Part shown: positions 1 to 8,607 of the stretch, piece after piece | Layout: each line of letters begins with the position of its first letter | How positions within the stretch are numbered: the stretch's first letter is position 1 | Origin: Chloroflexi bacterium RBG_16_70_13 | GTDB taxonomy: Bacteria > Chloroflexota > Limnocylindria > Limnocylindrales > CSP1-4 | Length of the DNA: 11,858 nucleotides | Reading direction: 5' to 3' | Assembly (NCBI GenBank): GCA_001795245.1 | Contig: MGOD01000088.1 | Coordinates: 5,537-17,394 of the forward strand | Notes under the pieces: generated by a model | Seen by the model: the letters and a program-made list of their open reading frames with translations, nothing else | Told to the model about the DNA's origin: nothing | Databases searched by the model: none | Program-made: the position numbers and the translations under genes

Positions 1-3000
1 GATGTGCGTGATCTCGTGCCGCCCGTCCTCCGGCGGTTCACGTCGCCCCACGACGTGACGCCGCGGACGCACCTGCTCTCGAACGGCCGCTACGCGGTCA
101 TGGTCACCGCGGCCGGGTCCGGTTACAGCCGCTGGGGGGACGTCGCCGTCACCCGCTGGCGGGAGGACGTGACCCGGGATACGTGGGGCAGCTACCTGTT
201 CCTGCGCGACACACGGACGGGCGTCGTCTGGTCGGCCGCGCATCAGCCGAGCGGCGTGGAGGCGGACAGCTACGAGGTCCGCTACTCGGAGGAGCATGCT
301 GAGTTCGCCCGGCGGGACGGCTCAATCGCGACCGGGATGACCGTGGTGGTGTCGGCCGAGCACGACGCCGAGATCCGCCGCGTGTCACTGACGAACCTCG
401 GCTCGCACGCCCGCGAGATCGAGCTGACCTCATACGCCGAGATCGTCCTCGCCCCACAGGCGGCCGATGTCGCCCATCCCGCCTTCCAGAACCTGTTCGT
501 GGAGACCGAGTTCGCGCCGGAGATTGGCGCCCTCCTGGCGACCCGCCGGCCGCGCTCGGCGGACGAGCGGCAGATCTGGGCGGCCCATGTCGCAGCGGTC
601 GAGGAGCAGACCGGCGGCGTCATCCAGTACGAGACCGACCGGGCCCGCTTCCTCGGTCGTGGCCGGTCGATCCGCTCGCCCGTCTCGGTCATCGACGGAC
701 GTCCGTTGTCAAACACGGTCGGGGCGGTGCTGGATCCGATCTTCAGCCTCCGCTGCCGGGTCTCGCTGGCCCCGGGCGCCACCGCCCACGCGATCTTCTC
801 AACCGTTGTCGCGGGGTCACGGGATGACGTCCTGGACCTGGCCGACAAGTACCGGGAATCGGCGACCTTCGAGCGAGCGGCGACCCTGGCCTGGACACAG
901 GCCCAGGTCCAGCTCCATCACCTGGGCGTCGACGCCGACGAGGCGCACCTCTTCCAGCGCCTCGCCAACCGGATCCTTTACTCAGACCCGACCCTTCGGC
1001 CGTCGCCGACGCTGCTGGCCCGGAGCGACCGCGGTGCCCCGGGGCTGTGGGCATACGGCATTTCCGGCGACCTCCCCATCGTCCTGGTCCGGATCGACGA
1101 GGCCGAGGACATCGACATCGTCCGCCAGCTGCTCCGGGCCCACGAGTACTGGCGGCTGAAGCTGCTCGACGTCGATCTGGTGATCATCAACGAGCACGGG
1201 GTGTCGTACGCCCAGGACCTCCAGGAGACCCTCGAGACCCTCGTCCGGACGAGCCAGTCTCACCTCGCCCATGAGCGTCACGACGCGCACGGCGGCGTCC
1301 ACATCCTGCGCGGCGACCACCTCTCGCCGGAGGACCGGACGCTGCTCCAGACCGCCGCCCGGGCCGTCCTCCTGAGCCGGCGGGGCAGCCTGGCAGACCA
1401 GGTGATTCGCCTGGAGAGGCCGGAACGGATCGCCCCGCCGCCCTCCGTGTCGCCATCCGGGTCCCCGAGCGACCACGCGCCGGCCGTCGCCTTCCGTCCG
1501 GACCTCGAGTTCTTCAACGGAATCGGTGGCTTCGCCGAGGGTGGACGGGAGTACGTCGTCGTCCTCGGTCCGGGGCAGTCGACCCCGGCCCCGTGGCTGA
1601 ACGTGATCGCCAATCCGTCCTTCGGCTTCCAGGCCTCAGAATCCGGCTCCGGCTACACGTGGTCGGAGAACAGCCGCGAGAATCAGCTCACGCCGTGGTC
1701 GAACGACCCAGTCGGTGATGGCTCGGGGGAGGCCATCTACATCCGGGACGACGACAGCGGGGAGCTGTGGGGGCCTACGGCCCTCCCGATTCGGATCGAC
1801 GACTCCACGTATATCGCACGCCACGGCCCCGGCTATAGCCGCTTCGAGCACGAGCACGATGGCATCGGCCTGGAACTCCTCCAGCTCGTGCCGCTCGACG
1901 ACCCGGTCAAGATCTCCATCCTGGCGATCGCGAACCGGTCGGGCCGGACGAGACGCCTGTCCGTGACGGCCTACGCGGAGTGGGTCCTCGGCACGTCGCG
2001 GGGAGACGCGGCGCCCCACATCGTCACCGACCGCCAGCCGGCGACCGGGGCGCTCCTTGCCCGAAACCCGTGGAACACGGAATTCGGCGGGCGAGTCGCC
2101 TTCCTCGACCTGGGCGGCCACCAGACTGGCTGGACCGCCGATCGCACCGAGTTCCTGGGTCGCAACGGGGCCCCGAACCAGCCGGCGGGCCTCGACCGGG
2201 GGCACCGCCTGCAGGGCGCGGTCGGGGCCGGCATGGACCCATGCGCCGCCGTGCAGGTGACCGTCGAGCTCCCGCCCGGAGCCCGCACGGAGGTCAGGCT
2301 GCTGCTCGGCGAGGCGGACGATGCCGAGGCCGCTGCCGGCCTCATCGGGAAGTGGCGCGCCGCCGACCACGCGGCGACGCTGCGCGGCGTGCGGACCTGG
2401 TGGGACGACCTGCTCGGCACGGTTCAGGTGCGCACACCGGATCGATCGATGGACATCATGGTCAATAGCTGGCTGCTCTACCAGGCGCTTGCCTGCCGGC
2501 TCTGGGCCAGGGGGGGCTTCTACCAGGCCGGCGGCGCCTACGGCTTCCGAGACCAGCTCCAGGACGTCGCCGCACTCATCACGGCCCAACGCAAGCTGCC
2601 GCGCGAGCATCTCCTGCGAGCCGCGGCCAGGCAGTTCGTCGAGGGCGATGTCCAGCACTGGTGGCACCCGCCGTCCGGCCGCGGGGTGCGAACGTGGATC
2701 TCCGACGATCGACTCTGGCTGCCATACGCGGTAGACCGGTACGTCACCGTGACAGGGGACGCGGCAGTGCTCGACGAGGCCGTCCCCTTCATCGACGGGC
2801 CGGCGCTCCAGCCCGAGCAGACGGACCTGTACTTCCAGCCCGAACGCTCAGCCGAATCGGCCTCGCTGTTCGAGCACTGCGCCCGGGCCATCGATGTCAG
2901 CCTCGCGGTCGGCAGGCACGGGCTCCCGCTCATGGGCTCGGGCGACTGGAACGACGGCATGAACAGGGTCGGACACGAGGGTCGCGGTGAGAGCGTCTGG

Positions 3001-3912
3001 CTCGGCTGGTTCCTCCACGCCGTGATGGCCGCCTTCGTCCCGATCGCGGAGCAGCGCGGCGATCGGCGGCGGGCGGAGCGCTGGCGGGCCCACATGAAGT
3101 CGCTCCGGCGGGCCCTGGAGCGGGACGGCTGGGACGGCGACTGGTACCGGCGGGCCTTCTTCGACGACGGGACGCCCCTCGGGTCGGCGTCGAACGCCGA
3201 ATGCCGGATCGACTCGATCGCCCAGTCGTGGAGCGTGCTCTCGGGTGCCACCGATCCGGTTCGCGCGGCCCGCGCGATGGCCGCCGTCGAGGAGTACCTC
3301 GTCCGTCGCGGGGACGGCCTCGTCCTGCTGTTCACGCCTCCGTTCGACCGCTCCACCGTCGACCCGGGCTACATCAAGGGCTACCTGCCAGGCATCCGGG
3401 AGAACGGCGGCCAGTACACCCACGGCGCGATCTGGTCGACCCTGGCCTTCGCCGCGCTCGGCGAGGGTGACAAGGCGGGTGAGCTGTTCTCCATCCTCAA
3501 CCCGATCAACCACGCAAGCACGCGGGCCGGCGTCCACCGCTACAAGGTGGAGCCGTATGTCATGCCGGCCGACGTCTATGCTGAACCGCCGCACGTCGGC
3601 CGGGGTGGCTGGACGTGGTACACGGGGTCCGCCGGCTGGATGTACCAGGCGGCGGTTGAGGCGATCCTGGGATTCCGCCTCCGCGGGAAGACGCTCGTCG
3701 TCGACCCCTGCATCCCGCGGGCATGGCCCGGCTACGAGCTCGACTTCCGCTACCACGCCGCCCGCTACGAGATCATCGTCGAGAACCCGCAGGGAGTGAG
3801 CCGCGGCGTCGCCTCCACCGAGCTCGATGGCGTCGTGCTCGAGCCCGGGACGGCGGCGATCCCGCTGTCGCCCGAGGAAGGGACGCACCGGATCAGGATG
3901 GTCCTGGGCTGA
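1..3912 (+). CDS. ndvB: Cyclic beta-1,2-glucan synthase-like protein, C-terminal 1303 residues (5' end outside window)
   Basis: The frame is open to base 1, so the apparent GTG start at base 4 is only an edge effect; TGA ends it at 3910-3912. Family members are near 2,800 residues with an N-terminal membrane and GT84 glucosyltransferase half, which is missing here. Counting from base 1, two supersandwich sugar-binding modules are visible. The first spans about residues 10-290 (HLLSNGRYAVM, GSGYSRW) and is followed by a helical part with GISGDLPIVLVRI. The second spans about 505-800 (FFNGIGGFAEGGREY). A GH94-type phosphorylase domain follows at about 815-1245, with GAYGFRDQLQD near 845, GSGDWNDGM at 979-987 (the DWND Asp 982 is the expected general acid) and RENGGQYTHG at 1133-1142 (phosphate-site region). 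In characterised synthases this domain trims linear beta-1,2-glucan by phosphorolysis and so controls chain length before cyclisation; the product goes to the periplasm. No frameshift is seen. It might alternatively be a stand-alone GH94-like protein if the upstream half is absent. Confidence 0.93.
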   Translation, partial: DVRDLVPPVLRRFTSPHDVTPRTHLLSNGRYAVMVTAAGSGYSRWGDVAVTRWREDVTRDTWGSYLFLRDTRTGVVWSAAHQPSGVEADSYEVRYSEEHAEFARRDGSIATGMTVVVSAEHDAEIRRVSLTNLGSHAREIELTSYAEIVLAPQAADVAHPAFQNLFVETEFAPEIGALLATRRPRSADERQIWAAHVAAVEEQTGGVIQYETDRARFLGRGRSIRSPVSVIDGRPLSNTVGAVLDPIFSLRCRVSLAPGATAHAIFSTVVAGSRDDVLDLADKYRESATFERAATLAWTQAQVQLHHLGVDADEAHLFQRLANRILYSDPTLRPSPTLLARSDRGAPGLWAYGISGDLPIVLVRIDEAEDIDIVRQLLRAHEYWRLKLLDVDLVIINEHGVSYAQDLQETLETLVRTSQSHLAHERHDAHGGVHILRGDHLSPEDRTLLQTAARAVLLSRRGSLADQVIRLERPERIAPPPSVSPSGSPSDHAPAVAFRPDLEFFNGIGGFAEGGREYVVVLGPGQSTPAPWLNVIANPSFGFQASESGSGYTWSENSRENQLTPWSNDPVGDGSGEAIYIRDDDSGELWGPTALPIRIDDSTYIARHGPGYSRFEHEHDGIGLELLQLVPLDDPVKISILAIANRSGRTRRLSVTAYAEWVLGTSRGDAAPHIVTDRQPATGALLARNPWNTEFGGRVAFLDLGGHQTGWTADRTEFLGRNGAPNQPAGLDRGHRLQGAVGAGMDPCAAVQVTVELPPGARTEVRLLLGEADDAEAAAGLIGKWRAADHAATLRGVRTWWDDLLGTVQVRTPDRSMDIMVNSWLLYQALACRLWARGGFYQAGGAYGFRDQLQDVAALITAQRKLPREHLLRAAARQFVEGDVQHWWHPPSGRGVRTWISDDRLWLPYAVDRYVTVTGDAAVLDEAVPFIDGPALQPEQTDLYFQPERSAESASLFEHCARAIDVSLAVGRHGLPLMGSGDWNDGMNRVGHEGRGESVWLGWFLHAVMAAFVPIAEQRGDRRRAERWRAHMKSLRRALERDGWDGDWYRRAFFDDGTPLGSASNAECRIDSIAQSWSVLSGATDPVRAARAMAAVEEYLVRRGDGLVLLFTPPFDRSTVDPGYIKGYLPGIRENGGQYTHGAIWSTLAFAALGEGDKAGELFSILNPINHASTRAGVHRYKVEPYVMPADVYAEPPHVGRGGWTWYTGSAGWMYQAAVEAILGFRLRGKTLVVDPCIPRAWPGYELDFRYHAARYEIIVENPQGVSRGVASTELDGVVLEPGTAAIPLSPEEGTHRIRMVLG

Positions 3913-3965
3913 AGGTCGGTGGCGTACGTGGCACCATCGCCGGGTCACGTCCGCCGCTCGGGCTC

Positions 3966-3973
3966 GGGAGGAG
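3966..3973 (+). promoter_or_regulatory. Ribosome binding site that selects a TTG start
   Basis: GGGAGGAG lies 5 bases before TTG at 3979-3981. It is a near-perfect anti-Shine-Dalgarno match. The in-frame GTG at 3919 has no comparable site and would add 20 residues unlike the family (APSPGHVRRSGSGGD). The same octamer precedes the ABM-type gene at 9821, which suggests it is a favoured site in this genome. Confidence 0.75.
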
Positions 3974-3978
3974 ATCCA

Positions 3979-4884
3979 TTGGGCGCCTTCGAGATCGGAA
4001 TCGTGCTTCCCCTGGCGCAGTTCGGGCCCGACCGGGAGACGGCCCGCTGGGCCGACATCCGGGCCATGGCGATCCGCGCCGAAGAGATCGGCTTCGACAC
4101 GATCTGGACACCGGATGAGCTCCTGTGGCAGACCGAGGACGGCCCGCCCCGTGGTGTCTGGGAGGGCGTCGCAATGGCCGGTGCCGTGGCGGCGGTGACC
4201 TCCAGGACGAGGGTCGGGACGTGGGTGCTGTCCGCCCTCCATCGCAACGCCGGGATCATCGCCAAGGCGGCCGAGACGCTCGACGAGATCAGCGGCGGGC
4301 GGTTCATCTTCGGCCTCGGCGCCGGTCACGTCTGGCCGGGCCAGGCCCACGCATTCGGACTGCCAGAGGACAACGTCTTCGCCCGCTTCGAGGAATCGCT
4401 CCAGGTCATCATCCCGCTCCTGCGCGGTGGTCACGCCGACTTCGAGGGGACGTGGCATGCCGCCCACGACCTGCCGCAGGCGCCTGTCGGCCCGCGCCCC
4501 AATGCGATCCCGATCCTCATCGGCGGCAACGGCCCGCGGGGCCAGCGCGCGGCGGCTCGCCACGCCGACATCTACAGCTGCTACGTGGAGGAGCGGGCTC
4601 ACGTCGACGAGGTGGCACCGCGCCTCGTGGCACTCGACGCCATCTGCGCCGAGGTCGGCCGGGACCCGGCGACCATCGCGCGATCGGTCGGGGTCTCGGT
4701 CCATCCCCTCGAGCCGGCCGGCGTGCGGCCCGACGTGATCTCTGGCTCGGCCGAGGCGATTGCCGACGCCGTCCGCACATTCCGAGAGGCCGGGTTCACC
4801 CGGCTCGAGATGATGGTCGGTCCGGGGACGATGGCCGCGTTCGAGGCGCTGGCCCCCGTCGTCGAGCAGCTCCGGGCCGACTGA
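3979..4884 (+). CDS. Luciferase-like (LLM class) flavin/F420-dependent oxidoreductase
   Basis: The protein has 301 residues, the usual size of a single-domain TIM-barrel luciferase-like monooxygenase. It begins MGAFEIGIVLPL, the first beta strand typical of the family, which supports the TTG start at 3979. Seen motifs are GFDTIWTPDELL (38-49), the RVGTWVLSALHRN strand (78-90), LDEISGGRFIFGLGAG (101-116, the strongest family signature) and IPILIGGNGPRGQRAAARHAD (177-197), where the family binds the cofactor phosphate. Proteins of this shape in actinobacteria and Chloroflexota mostly use reduced F420 as hydride donor, but FMN use cannot be excluded from sequence, and the substrate is unknown. 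It follows the glucan synthase gene by 66 bases on the same strand and may be co-transcribed, with no obvious functional link. It ends 4 bases from the convergent propeller gene, so there is no room for a separate terminator between them. Confidence 0.9.
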   Translation: MGAFEIGIVLPLAQFGPDRETARWADIRAMAIRAEEIGFDTIWTPDELLWQTEDGPPRGVWEGVAMAGAVAAVTSRTRVGTWVLSALHRNAGIIAKAAETLDEISGGRFIFGLGAGHVWPGQAHAFGLPEDNVFARFEESLQVIIPLLRGGHADFEGTWHAAHDLPQAPVGPRPNAIPILIGGNGPRGQRAAARHADIYSCYVEERAHVDEVAPRLVALDAICAEVGRDPATIARSVGVSVHPLEPAGVRPDVISGSAEAIADAVRTFREAGFTRLEMMVGPGTMAAFEALAPVVEQLRAD

Positions 4885-4888
4885 CCCG

Positions 4889-7048
4889 CTACGGCAGCGA
4901 CGGCGGGAGACGGTACACGTTCGCGCCGGCGACCCAGATTGCTCCGTCGGGCGCAACGGACACGGCGGTCAACCAGAGGCCACGCCACCAGTGGCGCCAC
5001 CGCTGCCCATCGAACTGGGCGATCCCGTCTCCGACAGCGATCAGTGACCCGTCGGGGAGCAGCGCGAGCGCATGGACGTATTCCACACCCTCACCGCCGC
5101 CACGATGCACCCACTGCGCGCCCGCGAGCTCCATCACGTCGGCGCGTATCGAACCATTGGTGTTGAGCGTGTTGACCACCGCCCACAGGGACCCGTAGCG
5201 GTCGACCGTGATCGCCGCCGCATTGGCGTCCACGCCTGGCTGGTCCCCGGGCGACAGGGGTACGACGTCCCACGGCCCGCCGGCCGAGCGCCTCAGGGTG
5301 GTGCCCCAATCACGCTGGAGGAGCCAGATCGCGCCGTCAGCGGTCACCGCCAGCGTCGCCAGGCACGGGTCGCCCAGCGGCGGCGCAGGATGAAGGCTCG
5401 CTTCCCATGAGCTGCCGACCGGCAGGAGCATCACCAGCCGGTTCCCCGAGCGCGGTCCGGCGTAGTACACGACGCCGTCGCCACCGATGAAGACGGCGCC
5501 TCCACAGGGGGTGCCGTCATCGCCTGGTTCGGGCACCACCCCCGCGACCGTGTCGCCAAGGTTGATCCAGTCGCCATTACGGCGGACCAGCGGGCCGGAG
5601 GCGGTGGCCACCCAGAGCGCCCCGTCCGGGCCGACCACGACCTGTCCGACGGTCGACTCGACCGGCAGTTGCTGCCGCTGCCAGCTGTCGCCGTCGAAGT
5701 GGAAGAGCCCATCCTCCCGGGGACTGCCGGTCGGCCAATTGGCCGCCCAGATCTCGTTGCGCGACATCGCCGCAATCGCCGCCACAAAGCGGGTTGGGCT
5801 CGACGCGCGTGCGGGCCGCCCAGACTGCGTCGACATGTCCAGCCGCTGCCATGACCCGTCGGCCAACCGGTACAGCCCGGCCTCCGTCGCCGCGACCACG
5901 TAGCCCGGTCCGCTCAGGATCGTCGCCCCTGGCCAGTCGACGTCATCGGCGCCGGGCAGCCCGTCCTGGTCGGTGTAGGTGGTCGGCGTGGGCCCGTCCA
6001 ACACCTGGATCCGAACGCCGCAAGCCTCGCAGTCCGACCGGACGAACCAGAGCCGGCCACCGTCGTCGACGGTGCTCAGCGACACGCCACTCGCGAGATC
6101 CGCCACGTCGTACCTCGTCCAGCTACCCGCCTGGAACCGCGCCAGCTGCCTCTCCATGACAACCCAGACGCTGCCGTCGCCAGCCGCGACCAGGGATGGG
6201 ACCCAGGGTCCGATATCCACCAGTTCCGGCAGGTTCTCAGCGGTGAAGGTCGTCCAGGCCGAGCCGTCCCAGACGGAGATGCCCCGCGGGGTCCACTCGC
6301 CGTCCGCGCGCTGGTCCATGTTGGCCGTCCACACCTGACCCTCGGCGTCGACCGCGATGTTGACCGCGCCCCGGGTCGGGCGGCCCGGGGGATCGCTGGT
6401 CCAGACGCCGTCGGCCCAGCGGATCAGCCCGTACGTTCTCGTCGTTGCCCAGAGAACGCCGTCGGAGCCCTCGACGACGGTCCAAACCGACCCCGGCGAT
6501 TCGATGACCGCGCGGAACCGTTCCCCATCGAACAAGCGGATCACACCCGGACTCGCCAGCCAGACCCCACCCTGCCGCGCTGGCGCGAGGACGGCCGTCG
6601 CGAACGCCGGATCGTCGGCGAGCGTCCACTCGCGGGTGAAACCGGTTTGCGGGTCCACGTTGGCGACTCCGCCCGCGCGGTTCGCCCAGATCGTGCCGTT
6701 CACGTCGGCCACGAGGCCGCCGAAGGCCGGGTCACCGATGCCGGCCACGAACACGCCGGTCGGGGAAAGCTCGGAGGTGGTCACGGGCGCGGCCATGGGC
6801 TCCAGGGTGGCCTCGGGCGTCGGCGCCGATGTCGGGCCAGGGGTGAGGCGGGGCGTAGCGGCCGAGACCGGACCGCTGGCGATCGGGGGCCGCGGCGACG
6901 CCTCGTCATTCCGCTCGCCGGCCAGGTTGCCCAGGATCCCGAGGCCTGCAACGAGCACGAACGCGGCGATCACCACGAAGGCTGAAACCCGCGAGCGATC
7001 AACGCCAATCGACGCTCGGAATGCCGTTTGCTTGTCCAGCGGATCCAC
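4889..7048 (-). CDS. Membrane-anchored extracytoplasmic beta-propeller protein, function unknown
   Basis: The protein has 719 residues and starts at GTG (7048-7046), with GAGGG 6 bases upstream on the minus strand. Residues 1-20 are a charged cytoplasmic head, about 21-41 one hydrophobic membrane segment, and about 46-90 a Pro/Thr/Ala-rich linker (TPGPTSAPTPEAT). From about 100 to 719 runs a propeller of repeated blades built around a DGxxW motif: NGTIWAN (118), DGVLWAT (196), EGQVWTAN (236), DGSVWVV (291), GRLWFV (331), DGALWVAT (475), DGAIWLL (571), GSLWAVV (619) and DGAIWVAG (701). This resembles the two-component-regulator propeller and ligand-binding sensor repeats. However, there is no histidine kinase, Y_Y_Y or DNA-binding module, so it would be an isolated sensor or binding domain. 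CEAC (340-343) and lone cysteines at 515 and 562 could form disulfides outside the cell. The topology is inferred (N-terminus in). Ligand and partner are unknown. The stop codon TAG lies at 4891-4889. Confidence 0.85.
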   Translation of the reverse strand: MDPLDKQTAFRASIGVDRSRVSAFVVIAAFVLVAGLGILGNLAGERNDEASPRPPIASGPVSAATPRLTPGPTSAPTPEATLEPMAAPVTTSELSPTGVFVAGIGDPAFGGLVADVNGTIWANRAGGVANVDPQTGFTREWTLADDPAFATAVLAPARQGGVWLASPGVIRLFDGERFRAVIESPGSVWTVVEGSDGVLWATTRTYGLIRWADGVWTSDPPGRPTRGAVNIAVDAEGQVWTANMDQRADGEWTPRGISVWDGSAWTTFTAENLPELVDIGPWVPSLVAAGDGSVWVVMERQLARFQAGSWTRYDVADLASGVSLSTVDDGGRLWFVRSDCEACGVRIQVLDGPTPTTYTDQDGLPGADDVDWPGATILSGPGYVVAATEAGLYRLADGSWQRLDMSTQSGRPARASSPTRFVAAIAAMSRNEIWAANWPTGSPREDGLFHFDGDSWQRQQLPVESTVGQVVVGPDGALWVATASGPLVRRNGDWINLGDTVAGVVPEPGDDGTPCGGAVFIGGDGVVYYAGPRSGNRLVMLLPVGSSWEASLHPAPPLGDPCLATLAVTADGAIWLLQRDWGTTLRRSAGGPWDVVPLSPGDQPGVDANAAAITVDRYGSLWAVVNTLNTNGSIRADVMELAGAQWVHRGGGEGVEYVHALALLPDGSLIAVGDGIAQFDGQRWRHWWRGLWLTAVSVAPDGAIWVAGANVYRLPPSLP

Positions 7049-7316
7049 GTGTAGCCCTCAGCAGGCGGTCGCGTCGGTGGCTCGGCGCGGTCCTGGTGGC
7101 CAGGGACGGTGCCGCGCGTCGTCGCCCCCACGTCAGCGTCGAGTCTGGATGAGACGATCAAGGCTGCCTAAAGCCATCCGTCACGAAGTCACGGTCAAGC
7201 CTGGCAGGACTCGCCAGCCTCCTGCTCGCCGCCCCTGGATCCGTGGCGCGCCAGGCGGGCGCCGGGGGCCAGCAACGAACGACGCCACGGAGGCGGATGA
7301 GCGCGGCCCGGTCGGA
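7049..7316. other. Intergenic stretch between two minus-strand genes
   Basis: These 268 bases lie downstream of the threonine aldolase gene and upstream of the propeller gene. They should hold the propeller gene's promoter unless the two are co-transcribed. I see a minus-strand TTGACC at 7198-7193, but the best -10 candidates (GGCTTT or TTTAGG) are poor, so I do not call a promoter. There is a small inverted repeat, CTGGC / GCCAG at 7201-7205 and 7213-7217, a GTCAC direct pair at 7180 and 7188, and the degenerate repeat copy listed separately. No coding signal is visible. Confidence 0.5.
7244..7261 (+). repeat. Degenerate copy of the tRNA-end-like intergenic repeat
   Basis: TGGCGCGCCAGGCGGGCG matches the copy at 9702-9719 at 16 of 18 positions. 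It can fold as GCGCC-AGGCG-GGCGC (stem of 5). It lies just past the 3' end of the threonine aldolase gene. In so GC-rich a genome a degenerate match could be chance, so this is the weakest member of the set. Confidence 0.4.
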
Positions 7317-8357
7317 TCACGCCGAGGCTTCGATCGCCTCGAGCAGCAGCGACGCGGCCCGAACGCAGGCCTCCTTCGAGACGTCAAGGTGGGTCACCGC
7401 CCGGACGGTTCGAGGGCCGAACGCAAAGACTAGGACGCCCCGCTCCCTCGCCCGGGCCACGACGGTCGCGGCGTCAGGCCCGTCATCGGTGAGGCGAAAG
7501 ACGAGGATGTTGGTCCGGACGGTCACCGGATCGAGGATCGCCCGTGCGCTTTCAGCCACCCGATCGGCGATGACCCTGGCGTTGGCATGATCCTCCACGA
7601 GCCGGCCGATGTTGTGATCGAGGGCGTAGAGCCCGGCGGCCGCGAAGATCCCCACCTGGCGCATCGCCCCGCCGCTCATCCGCCGGTAGCGAATCGCGGC
7701 CTCGATGTGGTCGAGAGAGCCGGCCAGGACCGAGCCGCCCGGAGCGCCGAGCCCCTTGGACAGGGCGATCGATACGAGGTCGAAGGGGGCGGCGAGGTCG
7801 GCCGGGCGCCTGGCGCCGGCAATTGCGGCGTTGAACAGCCGGGCGCCGTCGAGGTACGACGCGGTGCCCTGCTCGCGGGCGGCACTGCAGATGGCGGCAG
7901 CGTCGGCCGGCGGGAAGACGACGCCACCGGCTCGATTGTGGGTGTCCTCGACCTCGACGAGCGTCGTCGGCGGATAGAGCAGGTGGCCGCGTGGTTTGCG
8001 AGCGGCGAGGAAGTCGGCCGCGGTGAACACGCCCCCGGAACCCACCTCCGTGAACTGGACCCCGGCGTTCGCCGCCGCCGCTCCCGTCTCGTGCCACATC
8101 GCGTGGCTCTCCCGGCAGACGATGACGTCGTCGCCCGGACGGGTGAAGACGCGGAGCGCCACCTGGTTCGCCATCGTCCCCGTCGGGACCCAGAGCGCCG
8201 CTTCCTTGCCCAGCAGTTCGGCGACCCGCTCCTGGAGCCGGTTGACCGTCGGGTCCTCGCCGAACTGATCGTCGCCGACCTCGGCCGCGGCCATCGCCGC
8301 GCGCATCCCGGGGGATGGCCGCGTCACCGTGTCGGAGCGGAGGTCGATCTCGTCCAC
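7317..8357 (-). CDS. ltaE: Low-specificity L-threonine aldolase (PLP-dependent)
   Basis: This fold type I PLP enzyme cleaves L-threonine or L-allo-threonine to glycine and acetaldehyde in the cytosol. The start is taken as GTG at 8357-8355, giving 346 residues beginning MDEIDLRSDTVTRP; family members begin two to four residues before DLRSDT. The frame stays open to 8465, but those extra 36 residues (RRPPGARSNWTRSG) look non-family. No strong ribosome site precedes the GTG, so the start is the least certain part. From this start, His 85 (CRESHAMWHE) is the expected ring-stacking residue, YLDGAR at 168-173 gives the Asp and Arg that bind PLP, and Lys 201 in LSKGLGAPGGS is the Schiff-base lysine, close to Lys 197 of the E. 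coli enzyme. GTMANQVAL near 60 is the PLP-phosphate region. All key residues are present. It stands alone, divergent from the membrane-protein gene at 8608. Confidence 0.95.
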   Translation of the reverse strand: MDEIDLRSDTVTRPSPGMRAAMAAAEVGDDQFGEDPTVNRLQERVAELLGKEAALWVPTGTMANQVALRVFTRPGDDVIVCRESHAMWHETGAAAANAGVQFTEVGSGGVFTAADFLAARKPRGHLLYPPTTLVEVEDTHNRAGGVVFPPADAAAICSAAREQGTASYLDGARLFNAAIAGARRPADLAAPFDLVSIALSKGLGAPGGSVLAGSLDHIEAAIRYRRMSGGAMRQVGIFAAAGLYALDHNIGRLVEDHANARVIADRVAESARAILDPVTVRTNILVFRLTDDGPDAATVVARARERGVLVFAFGPRTVRAVTHLDVSKEACVRAASLLLEAIEASA

Positions 8358-8607
8358 GGGCGGGATCGTACTGCCCTGGAGTCCGGCCACCCGTGTTCCG
8401 CTCGCGGCCGCCGTGCCGGACCGAGTCCAGTTGGAACGCGCGCCCGGAGGGCGTCGAGCGCGCACGAACTACACGTTTGGGCTGTGTCAGCCTGGCGTCT
8501 CGATGCCTGCTCGCGACGATCATCGCGGCGATCGCGGTCGCGCGGCACACGACGTCAGGAGATGTGAGTACTAGACTCGCGGCCTCGCTGGGCTGGAGGA
8601 GGAAGGG
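8358..8607. promoter_or_regulatory. Divergent intergenic region between threonine aldolase and membrane-protein genes
   Basis: Both flanking genes read outward, so this 250-base region must carry start signals for both. For the rightward gene I see a possible -10, TAGACT at 8572-8577, without a recognisable -35. For the leftward gene I see nothing convincing. The region also holds a copy of the 19-base repeat (8438-8456). No small gene is supported. Confidence 0.45.
8438..8456 (+). repeat. 19-base repeat, copy A
   Basis: GCGCGCCCGGAGGGCGTCG is identical to bases 9704-9722. Its first 14 bases also match the 3' end of the tRNA-Arg gene (10155-10168, as read on the plus strand). The inner part CGCCC-GGA-GGGCG folds as a five-pair hairpin. 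It lies in the gap left of the membrane-protein gene. Confidence 0.7.

Noticed and set aside
2848..4956. 702-codon open frame on the minus strand
   Set aside because: It lies antisense to the glucan synthase and oxidoreductase genes, is rich in Arg, Asp, Gly and Pro with no recognisable fold, and arises from GC-rich third positions of the real genes.
7170..7198. Minus-strand promoter with TTGACC at 7198-7193
   Set aside because: At 17 bases the -10 would be GGCTTT, a very poor match. The only better hexamer needs a 20-base spacer.
7201..7217. CTGGC / GCCAG inverted repeat as terminator of the threonine aldolase gene
   Set aside because: Five pairs, no T run and about 100 bases past the stop; common by chance in this composition.
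8358..8465. 36-residue N-terminal extension of threonine aldolase
   Set aside because: The extra residues are Arg/Ser/Gly-rich, unlike the family, and cover the intergenic 19-base repeat. The GTG at 8357 gives a family-typical N-terminus.
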